Part shown: positions 1 to 10,795 of the stretch, one piece after another
Layout of the letters: every line of letters starts with the position of its first letter
How positions within the stretch are numbered: the first letter of the stretch is position 1
Source: Anaerolineae bacterium
GTDB taxonomy: Bacteria > Chloroflexota > Anaerolineae > Promineifilales > Promineifilaceae
Length of the DNA: 64,000 nt
Direction of reading: 5' to 3'
Assembly (NCBI GenBank): GCA_030425205.1
Contig: JAUIAP010000004.1
Location: 62,001-126,000 of the forward strand
The notes under the pieces: model-generated
Databases searched by the model: none
What the model was told of the DNA's origin: nothing
The model's input: the letters and a program-made list of their open reading frames with translations, nothing else
Made by a program: the position numbers and the translations under genes

Positions 1-829
1 CAAACACCAGCAGAAATAGGACCCAGGACAGCGCGGAGGCGTACCCCATGCGGCTGTAGCTAAAGGCGTTCTTGACGATGAGTTCAACCAGCACACTCGT
101 CGCGCCAGCCGGCCCCCCTTCGGTCATAATCCAAATTTGGTCGAAGACCTGAAACGAGTTAATCAGTGAAATAATGAGTGCGAAAAATGCGGTTGGCGAG
201 AGCAATGGCAGCGTGATGCGCCAGAATGTTTGCCACCGAGTCGCGCCGTCGATGGATGCTGCCTCGTAATACACTTCTGGAATCCCCTGCAAACCAGCGA
301 GAAACATCACCATTAGGAATCCCAAGTCCTTCCAAACACTGGTGATAACGACCGCTGGCATCGCCCATTGGGGGTCAAACAGCCATGCAGGACCGTCAAT
401 CCCGACAAGGGCAAGCGCATAGTTGAGCAGGCCAAAGCGCGGGTTGAATATCCACTTCCACAGCAGAGCGATGGCGACCCACGCCGAAACAACTGGCACA
501 AAGAATGCGGCGCGAAAAAACAACAGACCGCGCAACTTTTGATTGAGAATGACAGCGATTGCCAGCGAGCCAGTCATGACAAGCGGGATGTAAAAAACGA
601 TGTAGGAGAGCGTGTTTTTCAGGGCTTGCCAGAAGTCGTCATCAGCCAACAACCGCCTGAAGTTGTTCACGCCAACGAAGCTAGGTGGTGTCAGCAAATC
701 CCATTCAAACAACGTTAGCCCTAGCGATGACAAGATTGGCATTGCCGTGAACAACAGCAATCCAGACAGGCTAGGCAACAGAAAGATGCCTACCCATAGA
801 TACTTGTTCCATCCGCGCTCTCCAGCCAT
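1..829 (-). CDS. Sugar ABC transporter permease, MalF/UgpA type (3' end cut off)
   Basis: Reverse-strand frame starting at the ATG at 829 and running off the left edge, so only the first 276 residues are visible. It is an inner-membrane permease of a carbohydrate-type binding-protein-dependent importer. The N-terminus holds a first membrane segment (FLLPSLSGLLLF), followed by the usual 'N..F.....D..FW.AL.NT' region. The cytoplasmic EAA loop that docks on the ATPase is clear (YYEAASIDGA, then FWRITLPLLSP). The next motif TEGGPAGAT is typical of the MalF/UgpA class. Its substrate cannot be read from sequence. The neighbouring divergently placed ROK repressor and the dyads in front of both genes suggest a sugar-responsive import operon that continues left of the window. 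Confidence 0.9.
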   Translation of the reverse strand, partial: MAGERGWNKYLWVGIFLLPSLSGLLLFTAMPILSSLGLTLFEWDLLTPPSFVGVNNFRRLLADDDFWQALKNTLSYIVFYIPLVMTGSLAIAVILNQKLRGLLFFRAAFFVPVVSAWVAIALLWKWIFNPRFGLLNYALALVGIDGPAWLFDPQWAMPAVVITSVWKDLGFLMVMFLAGLQGIPEVYYEAASIDGATRWQTFWRITLPLLSPTAFFALIISLINSFQVFDQIWIMTEGGPAGATSVLVELIVKNAFSYSRMGYASALSWVLFLLVF

Positions 830-846
830 AAAAGGTTTAGCTCCGT

Positions 847-876
847 CGTACTTAGTTCAGTAAGTGAATAAAGAAT
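847..876. promoter_or_regulatory. Operator-like dyad upstream of the sugar permease
   Basis: An imperfect dyad with half-sites TTCA and TGAA around the spacer GTAAG (within about 850-872), followed by ATAAAG. It shares the blocks TTCAGT and GTGAATAAAG with the palindrome in front of the ROK gene at 2101-2127, with a few bases of extra spacing. It sits 20-45 bases upstream of the permease start. Binding by the neighbouring ROK repressor is an inference from shared sequence and position. Confidence 0.45.
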
Positions 877-891
877 TGCAAAAAATTTTGC

Positions 892-2094
892 CTACTTCAG
901 CATAGGCGACTTGAATAACTCGCTTAACACGAGGCTTGCCGCGCCACGCGCCCACGTTTCATCGCCTACAGGTTCGATGACGATTTTTAGATCGTCCGCC
1001 AGCCCGTTAAAGACGTGGCGTTTAATCGCTGCGTGCATCGGTTCTAATCGCCACTCGCCAGCCTGCACGCCTTCGCCGCCAATAATGACCAGTTCAGGAT
1101 TGAGCAGGTTGATGAGAATGGAGATGCCGATGCCGAGCCAGCGACCTGCATCGGCCAGCAAGCCTTGTGAAACGCGGTCACCTGCGTTGGCGGCGGCGAT
1201 GATAGCGTCGAGGGTGAGGGGATTTTCGGCCGAAAACAACGTCTCCTCCCCCCGCGCAATGATCTCCTGTGCAAAGTGCAGAATCGCGTTGTCAGACGCC
1301 AATTGCTCCAACGTGACGGGCGGCTCACCATCCTGCATGGTGATGTGTCCAAACTCACCCGCGCCACCAAATGCACCGCGATAGAACTGCTGATTGAGCA
1401 CGATCCCAGCACCCACACCTCGCCCCACCGTGACGACAACAAAGTGCGAGAAATCACGCCCGTAGCCAAACCATTTCTCGACAACGGTCAGCGTATTTAC
1501 ATCATTTTCGACATAAACAGGCAGGTCGAAGTGCGTCGAAATCGGTGTGGCGATGTCCACGTCGCGCCAGTTAAAGTAAGGTGAGTAGTGACATATCCCC
1601 TGCCCGCCGTCGATGACGCCAGCCAGTCCAATGCCAATACCGACAACCCGCGCTCGCTCAATATCTGATGCGACAAGCGAATCTTCAATCGCTGCAATAA
1701 GGGCGGCAAAGACGTGTTGAGGTGGCGGGGAAGGCATCGCCACATTCAGTGGATAGATTTGGTGGTAGATTACTTTGGCATCTAAATTAGTGACGGCAAC
1801 GGTGATTGCCTGCTCCATCAGCTTGAGTCCGACGACAAATCCCGCCCGATGGTTCAAGCGCAACAAAACAGGCCGCCGCCCACCGCTCGACTCCCCTTCC
1901 CCCGTCTCTTGAATTGTATCGTCAGCGATCAGGCTGCTGGTGATGTTGGAGATCGTCCCCGCGCTGAGGTTAGAGCGTTGGATCAACTCTGTGCGCGAGA
2001 TAGGGCCGTGATTCTTGATCAAGTTGAGAACAAGGCTACGGTTTATGTCTTTAATGAGGTCGCGGTTGCCTTTTTTCATCATCGGATTGCGCAC
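892..2094 (-). CDS. ROK-family transcriptional repressor (XylR/NagC type)
   Basis: About 400 residues. Residues 15-75 form a MarR-like winged helix (SRTELIQRSNLSAGTISNIT), followed by a ROK sugar-kinase-like domain with the ATP-site pieces GIGLAGVIDGG and VGRGVGAGIV, and the sugar-site Asp in ENDVN. The zinc-binding cluster normally following the GH motif (three Cys in C-x-CG-x2-GC) is absent: after GEFGH the sequence goes to GEPPVTLEQLAS. The protein therefore reads as a ROK regulator that has lost its zinc site. Starts at 2094, 2082 or 2079 are all possible. A near-perfect 27-bp palindrome immediately upstream suggests autoregulation. The sugar permease next door is the likely target operon. 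Confidence 0.9.
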   Translation of the reverse strand: MRNPMMKKGNRDLIKDINRSLVLNLIKNHGPISRTELIQRSNLSAGTISNITSSLIADDTIQETGEGESSGGRRPVLLRLNHRAGFVVGLKLMEQAITVAVTNLDAKVIYHQIYPLNVAMPSPPPQHVFAALIAAIEDSLVASDIERARVVGIGIGLAGVIDGGQGICHYSPYFNWRDVDIATPISTHFDLPVYVENDVNTLTVVEKWFGYGRDFSHFVVVTVGRGVGAGIVLNQQFYRGAFGGAGEFGHITMQDGEPPVTLEQLASDNAILHFAQEIIARGEETLFSAENPLTLDAIIAAANAGDRVSQGLLADAGRWLGIGISILINLLNPELVIIGGEGVQAGEWRLEPMHAAIKRHVFNGLADDLKIVIEPVGDETWARGAASLVLSELFKSPMLK

Positions 2095-2100
2095 TCTGCG

Positions 2101-2127
2101 CTTACTTCATTCAGTGAATAAAGTAAG
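2101..2127. promoter_or_regulatory. 27-bp palindrome, probable ROK repressor operator
   Basis: The sequence CTTACTT...AAGTAAG forms a dyad centred on TTCAGTGAA with only three mismatched pairs across 27 bases. It lies directly upstream of the ROK start codon (2094). Related half-sites occur before the permease at about 850-872. Autoregulation is inferred. Confidence 0.6.
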
Positions 2128-2194
2128 TTTATAGGATATCCGCACCTTGTCAAGTCCGAGTTTTTGAGGATCGATGGTTTGCGACTGGGAACCT

Positions 2195-2222
2195 GAAACA
2201 AAAAACCTGCCGTCTGGCAGGT
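2195..2222 (-). terminator. Intrinsic terminator after gyrB
   Basis: Perfect 7-bp stem ACCTGCC/GGCAGGT (2205-2211 with 2216-2222), loop GTCT. On the - strand it is followed by a T-rich run (reverse complement of 2195-2204), which is the exit direction of gyrB. Confidence 0.75.
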
Positions 2223-2293
2223 CTTGGACTTTTGCTATTCGCCTTGAGTTACACAGAAAGGCTAGAATGTACTATAGCGAGTCAAAGAACTGG

Positions 2294-2321
2294 TGTTTCG
2301 GGAAATCCAATTCCCGAAACA
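2294..2321. repeat. Perfect 11-bp inverted repeat in the gyrB-ROK spacer
   Basis: TGTTTCGGGAA at 2294-2304 pairs exactly with TTCCCGAAACA at 2311-2321 around a 6-base loop. There is no T-run on either side, so it is not a standard terminator. It could be a processing signal or protein site. The rest of the 2130-2381 spacer shows no gene. Confidence 0.55.
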
Positions 2322-2381
2322 TCGGCCCAAATCATTATCTGAAGGTCTATAGCGTCATCTGGTTGGCACAGATCTGTCTGA

Positions 2382-4301
<1,920 letters not shown>

Positions 4302-4368
4302 TCAGTAAACAGTTGACAGTTGGCAACAAACAGGACACGCGCAAGATCGGCGCATTCCCATCTGCTGA

Positions 4369-5343
4369 TTACCGTTCACTGATTACTGCCGACTGCGGTG
4401 CTACCGTCAAAACGGCGCGATCTCGATAAAAAATAAATAAACTAGCGGTTAGGGCGGTGGCGACAAAGGCATGTCCTGCCATGCTGACAAGGGTGAGCCA
4501 TGAACCGTCATCGGCCGATAACCACAAACTATTGGTTAAACTACGAATCAAAAAGAGCAGCATCAATAACGGCAGGGCTGTCGATAGATGATGTTGCAGA
4601 AAGCGCACACTGTTCATAATGGCGGACGTTGGGGAGCCATCATGGAAGAGCAGCGTTGGTAAACTAAAACTTAAAAAGATGACCGCCCACATCAATAGGA
4701 CGGAACCCATTAGCAGAATGATCACCCCTACCCCCGGATTGATCAGACTACTGACAACCGCCATTAGAGAGAGCGGAATTGAAAACAGAAAAAGAATTAG
4801 AATGATCGCGGCAAACATTAGGGCGAGTTGGAAGATGGTACGGAACAGATTTCGGCCGAAATCCTGCCAATTCACACCCTCCGTCGCCACCAAGCGCGTT
4901 AACAGTGAATAAAATAGTGCGCTCATCACCGTCCCGATTGCCAGCATCGCCAATATATTTAGCCCCACGCTGCTCCAATCAACGAGTTGATAGGTTGCAG
5001 GCGCAATCGGAACTGACTCAGGCATGATGCCCGAATAGAGCGTCGGCACACCAATTAACGGAACGCTGATCAAGGTCAACAGGTTAAAACGTTCGATGAA
5101 GGTGGTGACAATTTCGGCCGATCCATCTGGCTGCAACGCCGTTGCCACTTCCAACTGCTCAGAAAATGCAGGGTTGGTCAAGATCAAATCGGCAATCTGC
5201 ACACGTGGCCCCACCCAGAGCAACGTGTTGAGTAGAAATGGCAAGATAATCAACCACCCATGCTGGGTAGTGAATTCAAATCCTGCTTTTAGCGTCCCAA
5301 AAATCGTTGGAATCGTGCGCTCTGGCTGCGTTTTTTGCCTCAT
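4369..5343 (-). CDS. Polytopic membrane protein of unknown function
   Basis: 324 residues with about five or six hydrophobic spans (WLIILPFLLNTLLW near 30; a span near 130-150; FQLALMFAAIILILFLF; GVGVIILLMGSVLLMWAVIF; LPLLMLLFLI; and a last span before the C-terminus). Between spans 1 and 2 there is a roughly 80-residue loop that is probably extracytoplasmic. I do not recognise a named family; the layout resembles generic DUF4013/YihY-like membrane proteins, but no diagnostic motif is visible. It follows gyrB's upstream spacer on the same strand, about 70 bases before the gyrB start, so the two could share a transcript. Confidence 0.75.
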   Translation of the reverse strand: MRQKTQPERTIPTIFGTLKAGFEFTTQHGWLIILPFLLNTLLWVGPRVQIADLILTNPAFSEQLEVATALQPDGSAEIVTTFIERFNLLTLISVPLIGVPTLYSGIMPESVPIAPATYQLVDWSSVGLNILAMLAIGTVMSALFYSLLTRLVATEGVNWQDFGRNLFRTIFQLALMFAAIILILFLFSIPLSLMAVVSSLINPGVGVIILLMGSVLLMWAVIFLSFSLPTLLFHDGSPTSAIMNSVRFLQHHLSTALPLLMLLFLIRSLTNSLWLSADDGSWLTLVSMAGHAFVATALTASLFIFYRDRAVLTVAPQSAVISER

Positions 5344-5572
5344 AGTTAATCTGTTGCATTATACCACATTTCCCTCTGCCATTACGATTTTTCAAGCAGT
5401 ATTTTAAGGTGGCTGACGCTCGCAAAAGGCGTGGCGCTTACGGATTTTGCAGGGAATATACGCAGTGCGTCGTGCGTCATGCCTATCCAGCAAACGTGAT
5501 ACATGAGGTCGCTCCAATCACCATGACAAATTGTCGAGCACAATCAAATTCATCGATTTAAAAAGGAGATCG

Positions 5573-5578
5573 TATAAT
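5573..5578 (+). promoter_or_regulatory. -10 box placing transcription start at or near the start codon
   Basis: A perfect TATAAT lies 8 bases before the ATG at 5587, so the predicted transcript would begin at or beside the start codon (leaderless). No good -35 is seen. The rest of the 5344-5586 spacer shows no gene. Confidence 0.5.
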
Positions 5579-5586
5579 CCCGCCCA

Positions 5587-6534
5587 ATGATTATTCGATT
5601 GGGCGAATTACGCATCAAACTCACGACACAATGCGCCGCAATTTCGGCCTACTGGTCAATGATTTTCGCAGGCGCAACCGTTCGTAATGAGGGGTCCGAC
5701 ATTGAGCTGAGGGCACAGCTCTGCGACGCACTACCCCCATTGCCGCCGCAAGCACCATTTTTCCGCGACACAAACGGTATTCTGGCCGCCTATGACGTTG
5801 ACGGCGGGACGTTGCTGCACTTTTTGCAGGGTGGGACAGTGTTTGTACCCGATGGTAGCGACAGCATCAACCTGATTTTGACAGAAAACGCGATTACAAT
5901 GGGCGCAATCGAGGATATGCTGATGGTTGGGCTTGCGCCTCTATTGCGGCGACGTGGATATTTTTTGCTACACGCCGCAGGTGTTTGTTCGCACGATCAG
6001 GCGGTTATCTTTGTTGGGCAGTCCCATAGCGGCAAGACGACAACAGCGTTGAATTTGGTATTGAATGGATGGGAGCTGTTGTCGAATGATGTCATTCTGG
6101 TGCGGGAAGTTACTGGAAAAATGATGGCGTATCCCGTGCCAGATGTTGTGACTTTTCGGCCGAAAACCCTCACCCTTCTCCCGCAACTGCCCGTCGAAAA
6201 GATTGGCCAACAGTTTGTTCCCAATATCCCAATCGCCGACAACATCATGCCTGCCAGTCAGCTTGTCACGCAATGGTCTGCGCCTGTGCCGATTGGCGCA
6301 CTTTGCTTTACTCAGATTGGCGATCGGCCGAAAACGCTGATCAAAACACTGCGGCGCGCGATCGCGTTGAGCATCATTCTGCAAGAAAGCGCAGATATGT
6401 GGGACAGCGAAACCGTGATCGAACAGACTGATCTGCTCACACAGTTGTGTATGTCTATTCCATGTTATCGGGTTGCGCTTGGCACCGATTTGGCAGATCA
6501 CCCTAGCCATTTTGAACAGTTGATCACCCCATGA
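5587..6534 (+). CDS. HPr kinase/phosphorylase-like P-loop protein
   Basis: 315 residues. A Walker A motif GQSHSGKTT lies near residue 145-153, within HAAGV...VIFVGQSHSGKTT, followed by LLSNDVILV. That is the arrangement of the HprK/PEPCK-like kinase fold. The N-terminal 130 residues are unlike HprK's regulatory domain, so this is an HprK-related enzyme rather than canonical HprK; such proteins often sit in peptide- or coenzyme-modification clusters. The substrate is unknown. The stop overlaps the start of the next gene by ATGA (6531-6534), which implies translational coupling with the membrane-anchored methyltransferase. Confidence 0.75.
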   Translation: MIIRLGELRIKLTTQCAAISAYWSMIFAGATVRNEGSDIELRAQLCDALPPLPPQAPFFRDTNGILAAYDVDGGTLLHFLQGGTVFVPDGSDSINLILTENAITMGAIEDMLMVGLAPLLRRRGYFLLHAAGVCSHDQAVIFVGQSHSGKTTTALNLVLNGWELLSNDVILVREVTGKMMAYPVPDVVTFRPKTLTLLPQLPVEKIGQQFVPNIPIADNIMPASQLVTQWSAPVPIGALCFTQIGDRPKTLIKTLRRAIALSIILQESADMWDSETVIEQTDLLTQLCMSIPCYRVALGTDLADHPSHFEQLITP

Positions 6535-7328
6535 GCCGACTCACGCCCTATTTTAATGCACAGTGGCCGTACTTCTATGCGCGGCTATTGGTTGGCTGCG
6601 TCGCTGGCGTCGTTATCATGTTGGCGACGCTGTTTACGGGACGCTGGGGGCTGTTGCCATTGGGCGCGTCAATTCTCCTGTTCACGGCGTACTTCTACGC
6701 GGGTGCGACATGGTATTTAAAACAGCGGCTCGACCACGCCCAACTAGCAGAAGGGGTCTGGCCCCTGTTAGGATTGCGCCCGCAAGATTCATTTGTCTAT
6801 GTCGAACCCGGCTTTCGCAATGGGGCTATTGCCATCAGCAAGAAGTTGCAAAAAGGGCAGGTGCTCATTCTCGACGTTTTTGATCCACAACAGATGCCCG
6901 ATCCCGCACTCGCACGCTTGCGGCACACGGCTTATAACGACACACTGCTGCCCTTGAGCGATCCGCGCACCGTTTGGCGTGAGGGGGAAATCGGCCGATT
7001 TCCCCTACGCGATAGCAGCACCTACACCATTGTCATTGAACAGACATTTTCTGCGCTGATCCAACAGGGCGACCGCAAGCGACTCTTGCAAGAGGCAATG
7101 CGCGTGCTGCAACCGGGCGGACGACTCATCGTCGTTGAACCGGTCCAGCGCAGTAGCAACCGCTGGCTGATCGGTTTTGGTCAGCCCTACTGGATCGAAA
7201 GCTGGCGCGGAATGCTTGAAGAGTCTCATTTTGAGTTGGTGGCCGATCAGCCGATCAACGCCTTGCTGCATACCTTTCACGCTATAAAGCCCAACCGCAA
7301 CGCCTATCAATTGCAGTTCGACATCTAA
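6531..7328 (+). CDS. Membrane-anchored class I SAM methyltransferase-like protein
   Basis: 265 residues. Two membrane spans lie at the N-terminus (about 17-38 and 43-62). A soluble domain follows in which motif I is weak (FVYVEPGFRNGAIAI, LILDVFDPQ), while the late part is typical of type 11 methyltransferases: EAMRVLQPGGRLIVVEPV near 185-200. The glycine-rich SAM loop is degenerate, so catalytic activity is uncertain. It is translationally coupled to the preceding HprK-like gene through a 4-base overlap. Confidence 0.7.
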   Translation: MSRLTPYFNAQWPYFYARLLVGCVAGVVIMLATLFTGRWGLLPLGASILLFTAYFYAGATWYLKQRLDHAQLAEGVWPLLGLRPQDSFVYVEPGFRNGAIAISKKLQKGQVLILDVFDPQQMPDPALARLRHTAYNDTLLPLSDPRTVWREGEIGRFPLRDSSTYTIVIEQTFSALIQQGDRKRLLQEAMRVLQPGGRLIVVEPVQRSSNRWLIGFGQPYWIESWRGMLEESHFELVADQPINALLHTFHAIKPNRNAYQLQFDI

Positions 7329-7440
7329 AATATGCGCAAACTATAAAACGGGATGTGTAATGCGTCTCATTTCCGTTTTATGCTTTACGTTTTCGTTATG
7401 TTTCGGTTATAGTTCCTGCAAATTGCTCAGGAGTTAGATA

Positions 7441-9165
7441 ATGATTGAATTACCCCAAACAATAGATGTTGTTAATTATCAAGAGTGGCAAACGTTTGAA
7501 CCGTACTACACGGAACTAATCGAGCGGCAAGTTTCGGCCGAAAATCAGCGCGAATGGCTGCAAGATTGGAGCGACTTGACCCGTTTTTGGCAAGAGGTTC
7601 AGGCGTACACGTCGATTCAGCGCACGCTTGATACGGGGGATGCAGAGCGCGAAGCGGCCTATCTAGCCGTGGTCAAAGAGGTGCGGCCACACGTCGAAAA
7701 GGCAGAGCAACAGCTCAAGCAACGATTGTTACAGCTGCAAATTGATGACGCAGATATGCAGGTTGCGTTGCGTAATTTGCGCGACGAGGTGGATCTATTC
7801 CGCGAAGAAAATTTGTCGATCCGCTCAGAATTAGTCGAGCTTTCAACAGATTATGACAAAACGGTGGGCGGATTATCGGCCGATTGGGATGGTGAACTAG
7901 AAAACCTCAATCAACTTGCCGTCCATCTCGATAGCCCCGATCGCGCTGAACGGGAACGCGGCTGGCACGCGATCATGGGGCTCTGGCAATCGATCAAGCC
8001 TAAAGCGGATGCGATCTACACAGAGATGCTCGCTAAACGACACCAGATGGCGAAGAATGCCAAGCTGGACGATCATCGGCAATACGCCTTCCGCACACGC
8101 AAACGTTTCAGCTACTCGCCCGAAGAATGTTATCAATTCCATGACGCCATCGAGGCCGCATTTGTGCCAGCAGTTGAACGCATTTTAGAGCGTAAACGCA
8201 AGGCTCTTGGCTACGACACGTTGCGCCCATGGGAATGGGTTCCAGAGATGGGCAAGGTCGTTTCGACGAAAGACAAACCGCTGACCCCATTTGCCAGCGA
8301 AGAGCAGCTGACCCAACAATCGCTTGACATTTTCCACAATCTTGACCCTGAGCTGGGCCATCAATTTGCGCACATGGCCGAGGGTGGCATGCTCGATCTC
8401 ATGACGCGGCAGGGCAAGGCGATGGGGGCATATTCGCACAGCCTTCCCTATCGTAAATTACCCTTCATCTTCATGAACGCAGTCGGCAGTGGCCGCAACG
8501 TCCAGACGATGCTGCATGAGGCAGGACACGCCTTTCATGGCTACTCCGTTATGCGCAATCAGCCGCTCGTTTGGCAAATGCGTGCGCCAATGGAGTTCAA
8601 TGAAGTCGCCTCGATGGGCATGGAGATGCTCGCCGCGCCAAACTTAACACAAGATCGCGGGGGATTCTATTCGGAGGAAGAAGCGGCACGCCATCGGATT
8701 GAACATCTCGAAAAGACGCTGATCTTCTTTCCCTATATGGCCGTCGTCGATGCATTTCAGCATTGGGTCTACACCAATGTTGATGCGGCCAGCATCCCCG
8801 CCAACCTCAACGCAAAATACGATGAGCTATCGGAACGCTTCCTGCCCGGAATCGACTGGTCTGGTTATGAAGAGATTCGCGCCACAGGCTGGCAGCGCAA
8901 ACTGCATATCTTCCGCTATCCGTTTTACTATATCGAATACGGCATGGCACAAGTGGGAGCCTATCAAGTCTATCGCAATAGCCTGCAAGACCATGCGAAA
9001 GCGTTGGCAGACTATCGCGCTGCGCTGGCACTCGGTGGCACAAAGACGTTGCCTGAGCTATTCAATGCGGCGGGTGCAGAGTTTCGTTTCGACACGCCAT
9101 TTTTGAGTGAATTGGTCGAATTTATCGAACACGAGGTTGCCCAGTTGCGCGAGCAGACAACATGA
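7441..9165 (+). CDS. M3-family oligoendopeptidase (PepF-like)
   Basis: 574 residues, normal for the family. The zinc site HEAGH is at about 359-363 (TMLHEAGHAFHGY), and the third ligand Glu is expected in EFNEVASMGMEM about 25 residues later. It should degrade short peptides in the cytoplasm; no signal peptide is seen. The start ATG at 7441 is preceded by the Shine-Dalgarno-like AGGAGTTAG. The last four bases overlap the start of the following RNA methyltransferase (ATGA at 9162-9165), so the two are one operon. Confidence 0.92.
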   Translation: MIELPQTIDVVNYQEWQTFEPYYTELIERQVSAENQREWLQDWSDLTRFWQEVQAYTSIQRTLDTGDAEREAAYLAVVKEVRPHVEKAEQQLKQRLLQLQIDDADMQVALRNLRDEVDLFREENLSIRSELVELSTDYDKTVGGLSADWDGELENLNQLAVHLDSPDRAERERGWHAIMGLWQSIKPKADAIYTEMLAKRHQMAKNAKLDDHRQYAFRTRKRFSYSPEECYQFHDAIEAAFVPAVERILERKRKALGYDTLRPWEWVPEMGKVVSTKDKPLTPFASEEQLTQQSLDIFHNLDPELGHQFAHMAEGGMLDLMTRQGKAMGAYSHSLPYRKLPFIFMNAVGSGRNVQTMLHEAGHAFHGYSVMRNQPLVWQMRAPMEFNEVASMGMEMLAAPNLTQDRGGFYSEEEAARHRIEHLEKTLIFFPYMAVVDAFQHWVYTNVDAASIPANLNAKYDELSERFLPGIDWSGYEEIRATGWQRKLHIFRYPFYYIEYGMAQVGAYQVYRNSLQDHAKALADYRAALALGGTKTLPELFNAAGAEFRFDTPFLSELVEFIEHEVAQLREQTT

Positions 9166-10292
9166 TTACGCTGATCGCTACTACCAAGTACGGTCTCGAA
9201 GTGATTGTCAAAACGGAGCTGCGTCAGCTTGGATTTGACGACATCAACGTGCAGCCGGGTCGCGTCGAATTCACGGCAACGCTGGCCGACATTCCGCGCG
9301 TCAATCTATGGCTACGTTGTGCCGATCGGGTTCGTATTAAGGTGGGCGAATTTAAGGCGACGACGTTTGATGAGCTGTTTGAGCAGACAAAGGCGTTGGC
9401 GTGGGAAGCGTGGATTCCAGCAGATGGTCGCTTTGATGTGCGTGGTCGCTCGGTCAAATCAGAGCTATTCAGCGTGCGCAGTTGTCAGGCGATTGTGAAG
9501 AAGGCAACTGCTGAACGCTTGCTGGCGGCACATGAGGTAGACGAGTTGCCAGAGATTTCGGCCGATTACACCATCGAAGTCTCTCTGCTTCGTGATGTTG
9601 CCCTGCTGACGATTGACACGTCGGGGGCTGGACTCCACAAACGCGGCTATCGTGAAGAAGCAGGCGAAGCCCCCCTCAAAGAGACGTTTGCCGCTGGGCT
9701 GGTGCTGCTCAGTTTTTGGAACAAAGAGCGCAGGCTGATTGACCCAATGTGTGGATCGGGAACGATTTTGATCGAGGCCGCACTGATTGCCCGCAACATT
9801 GCGCCGGGACTCAAACGCAGCTTTGCCAGTGAAGCGTGGCCACAGATTGGCACTGATCTTTGGCAAGAAGCGCGCCGTGACGCCGCCAATGCTCGCAAAA
9901 AACGCAAGGGGAAAATCAAGCTGTTTGGTTATGACAATGACGGGCAGGTGATCAAGTTAGCACGGCGCAATGCAAGCAAGGCGGGGGTCGAGCGCGACAT
10001 TACGTTTGAGCAGAAGGAAGTCACCGATCTATGGATCGACCAAGAGCATGGGGTCGTCATCACCAACCCGCCGTATGGCGTGCGCATGTCCGACTTTCGC
10101 GAGATCAATCAAATCTATATCGCACTCAACAAGATGTTTCGTAAAAAGTGGGGGTGGTCGGTTTATGTATTGACGGCCGACGAAAAGTTTCCCGACTATT
10201 TCAAACGGGCAGAACCCGATCGTGTGCGCAAACTGTACAACGGGACGCTCAAGACAAATTACTACCAATATCACGGTGAAAAGCCGCAATAG
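9162..10292 (+). CDS. THUMP-domain 23S rRNA (guanine-N2)-methyltransferase, RlmL/YpsC-like
   Basis: 376 residues. The N-terminal 160 residues are a THUMP-type RNA-binding region (starting TTKYGLEVIVKTELRQLG). A Rossmann methyltransferase domain follows with DPMCGSGTILIEAA near 193 and the catalytic NPPYG near 302, the signature of base N-methyltransferases of the UPF0020 family. By family it would methylate a guanine of 23S rRNA (RlmL N-terminal half, or YpsC in Bacillus). It is translationally coupled to the M3 peptidase upstream. Confidence 0.9.
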   Translation: MITLIATTKYGLEVIVKTELRQLGFDDINVQPGRVEFTATLADIPRVNLWLRCADRVRIKVGEFKATTFDELFEQTKALAWEAWIPADGRFDVRGRSVKSELFSVRSCQAIVKKATAERLLAAHEVDELPEISADYTIEVSLLRDVALLTIDTSGAGLHKRGYREEAGEAPLKETFAAGLVLLSFWNKERRLIDPMCGSGTILIEAALIARNIAPGLKRSFASEAWPQIGTDLWQEARRDAANARKKRKGKIKLFGYDNDGQVIKLARRNASKAGVERDITFEQKEVTDLWIDQEHGVVITNPPYGVRMSDFREINQIYIALNKMFRKKWGWSVYVLTADEKFPDYFKRAEPDRVRKLYNGTLKTNYYQYHGEKPQ

Positions 10293-10359
10293 GCAATTTC
10301 GCATTTTCGCATCATTCGTTCTAATGTAAGTCGAACCCCCTGTAAGACGGCACGCAAGC

Positions 10360-10365
10360 TATAAT
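10360..10365 (+). promoter_or_regulatory. -10 box immediately before a start codon
   Basis: TATAAT ends 7 bases before the ATG at 10373, compatible with a leaderless transcript. No clear -35 and no Shine-Dalgarno are seen. Confidence 0.5.
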
Positions 10366-10372
10366 TCGTATC

Positions 10373-10762
10373 ATGATAGATATAAATTTCTTCGATGATC
10401 CACTAGAAGGTCCCCGAGCGCGTGAGGACGTGCGCTTCAATCAACTTGGGTTGTACGTGCATCCAGATGGCCGCCGCATTGCGGTTGGTTTTGATATTAC
10501 GCCGTTTCGTGAACGCCCTTCGATTGAAGTCCAACTGTTCAATTTACTTGGCGAACCAGCCGGGTCATTGACCGTCATCGAGACATTAGAGAGTAACTTT
10601 CACTTAACAATGCACCTTCGGGACAGGAATCGGACGAGTGAGTATTCGTTGCGAGCAACGCTGTATTACGCCTCGCCAGAAGAGGGACGAATGGACGTTG
10701 ACACCCTGTCAGGAACCGTTGATGTCACCGAACCCGGTGAACATGTTATCCGAAACGACTGA
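10373..10762 (+). CDS. Conserved hypothetical protein, probably beta-rich
   Basis: 129 residues, acidic, without signal peptide or membrane span. Alternating hydrophobic strands (RIAVGFDITPF, SIEVQLFNLLG, SLTVIETL, HLTMHLRD, YSLRATLYY) suggest a small beta-sandwich. I do not recognise the family. It lies 15-33 bases before the Ser/Thr kinase gene in the same direction and is likely co-transcribed with it. The leaderless-type -10 box in front supports the chosen start. Confidence 0.7.
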   Translation: MIDINFFDDPLEGPRAREDVRFNQLGLYVHPDGRRIAVGFDITPFRERPSIEVQLFNLLGEPAGSLTVIETLESNFHLTMHLRDRNRTSEYSLRATLYYASPEEGRMDVDTLSGTVDVTEPGEHVIRND

Positions 10763-10795
10763 TAAATTTCGGCCGAAGTGTGCGTCCAAGACAGT

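Noticed and set aside
5461..5540. Possible repeat shared between the spacers at 5461-5540 and 13075-13130 (GTCGTGCGTC...TATCCAG)
   Set aside because: Only about 60 percent alike by eye and no clear boundaries; too weak to call.
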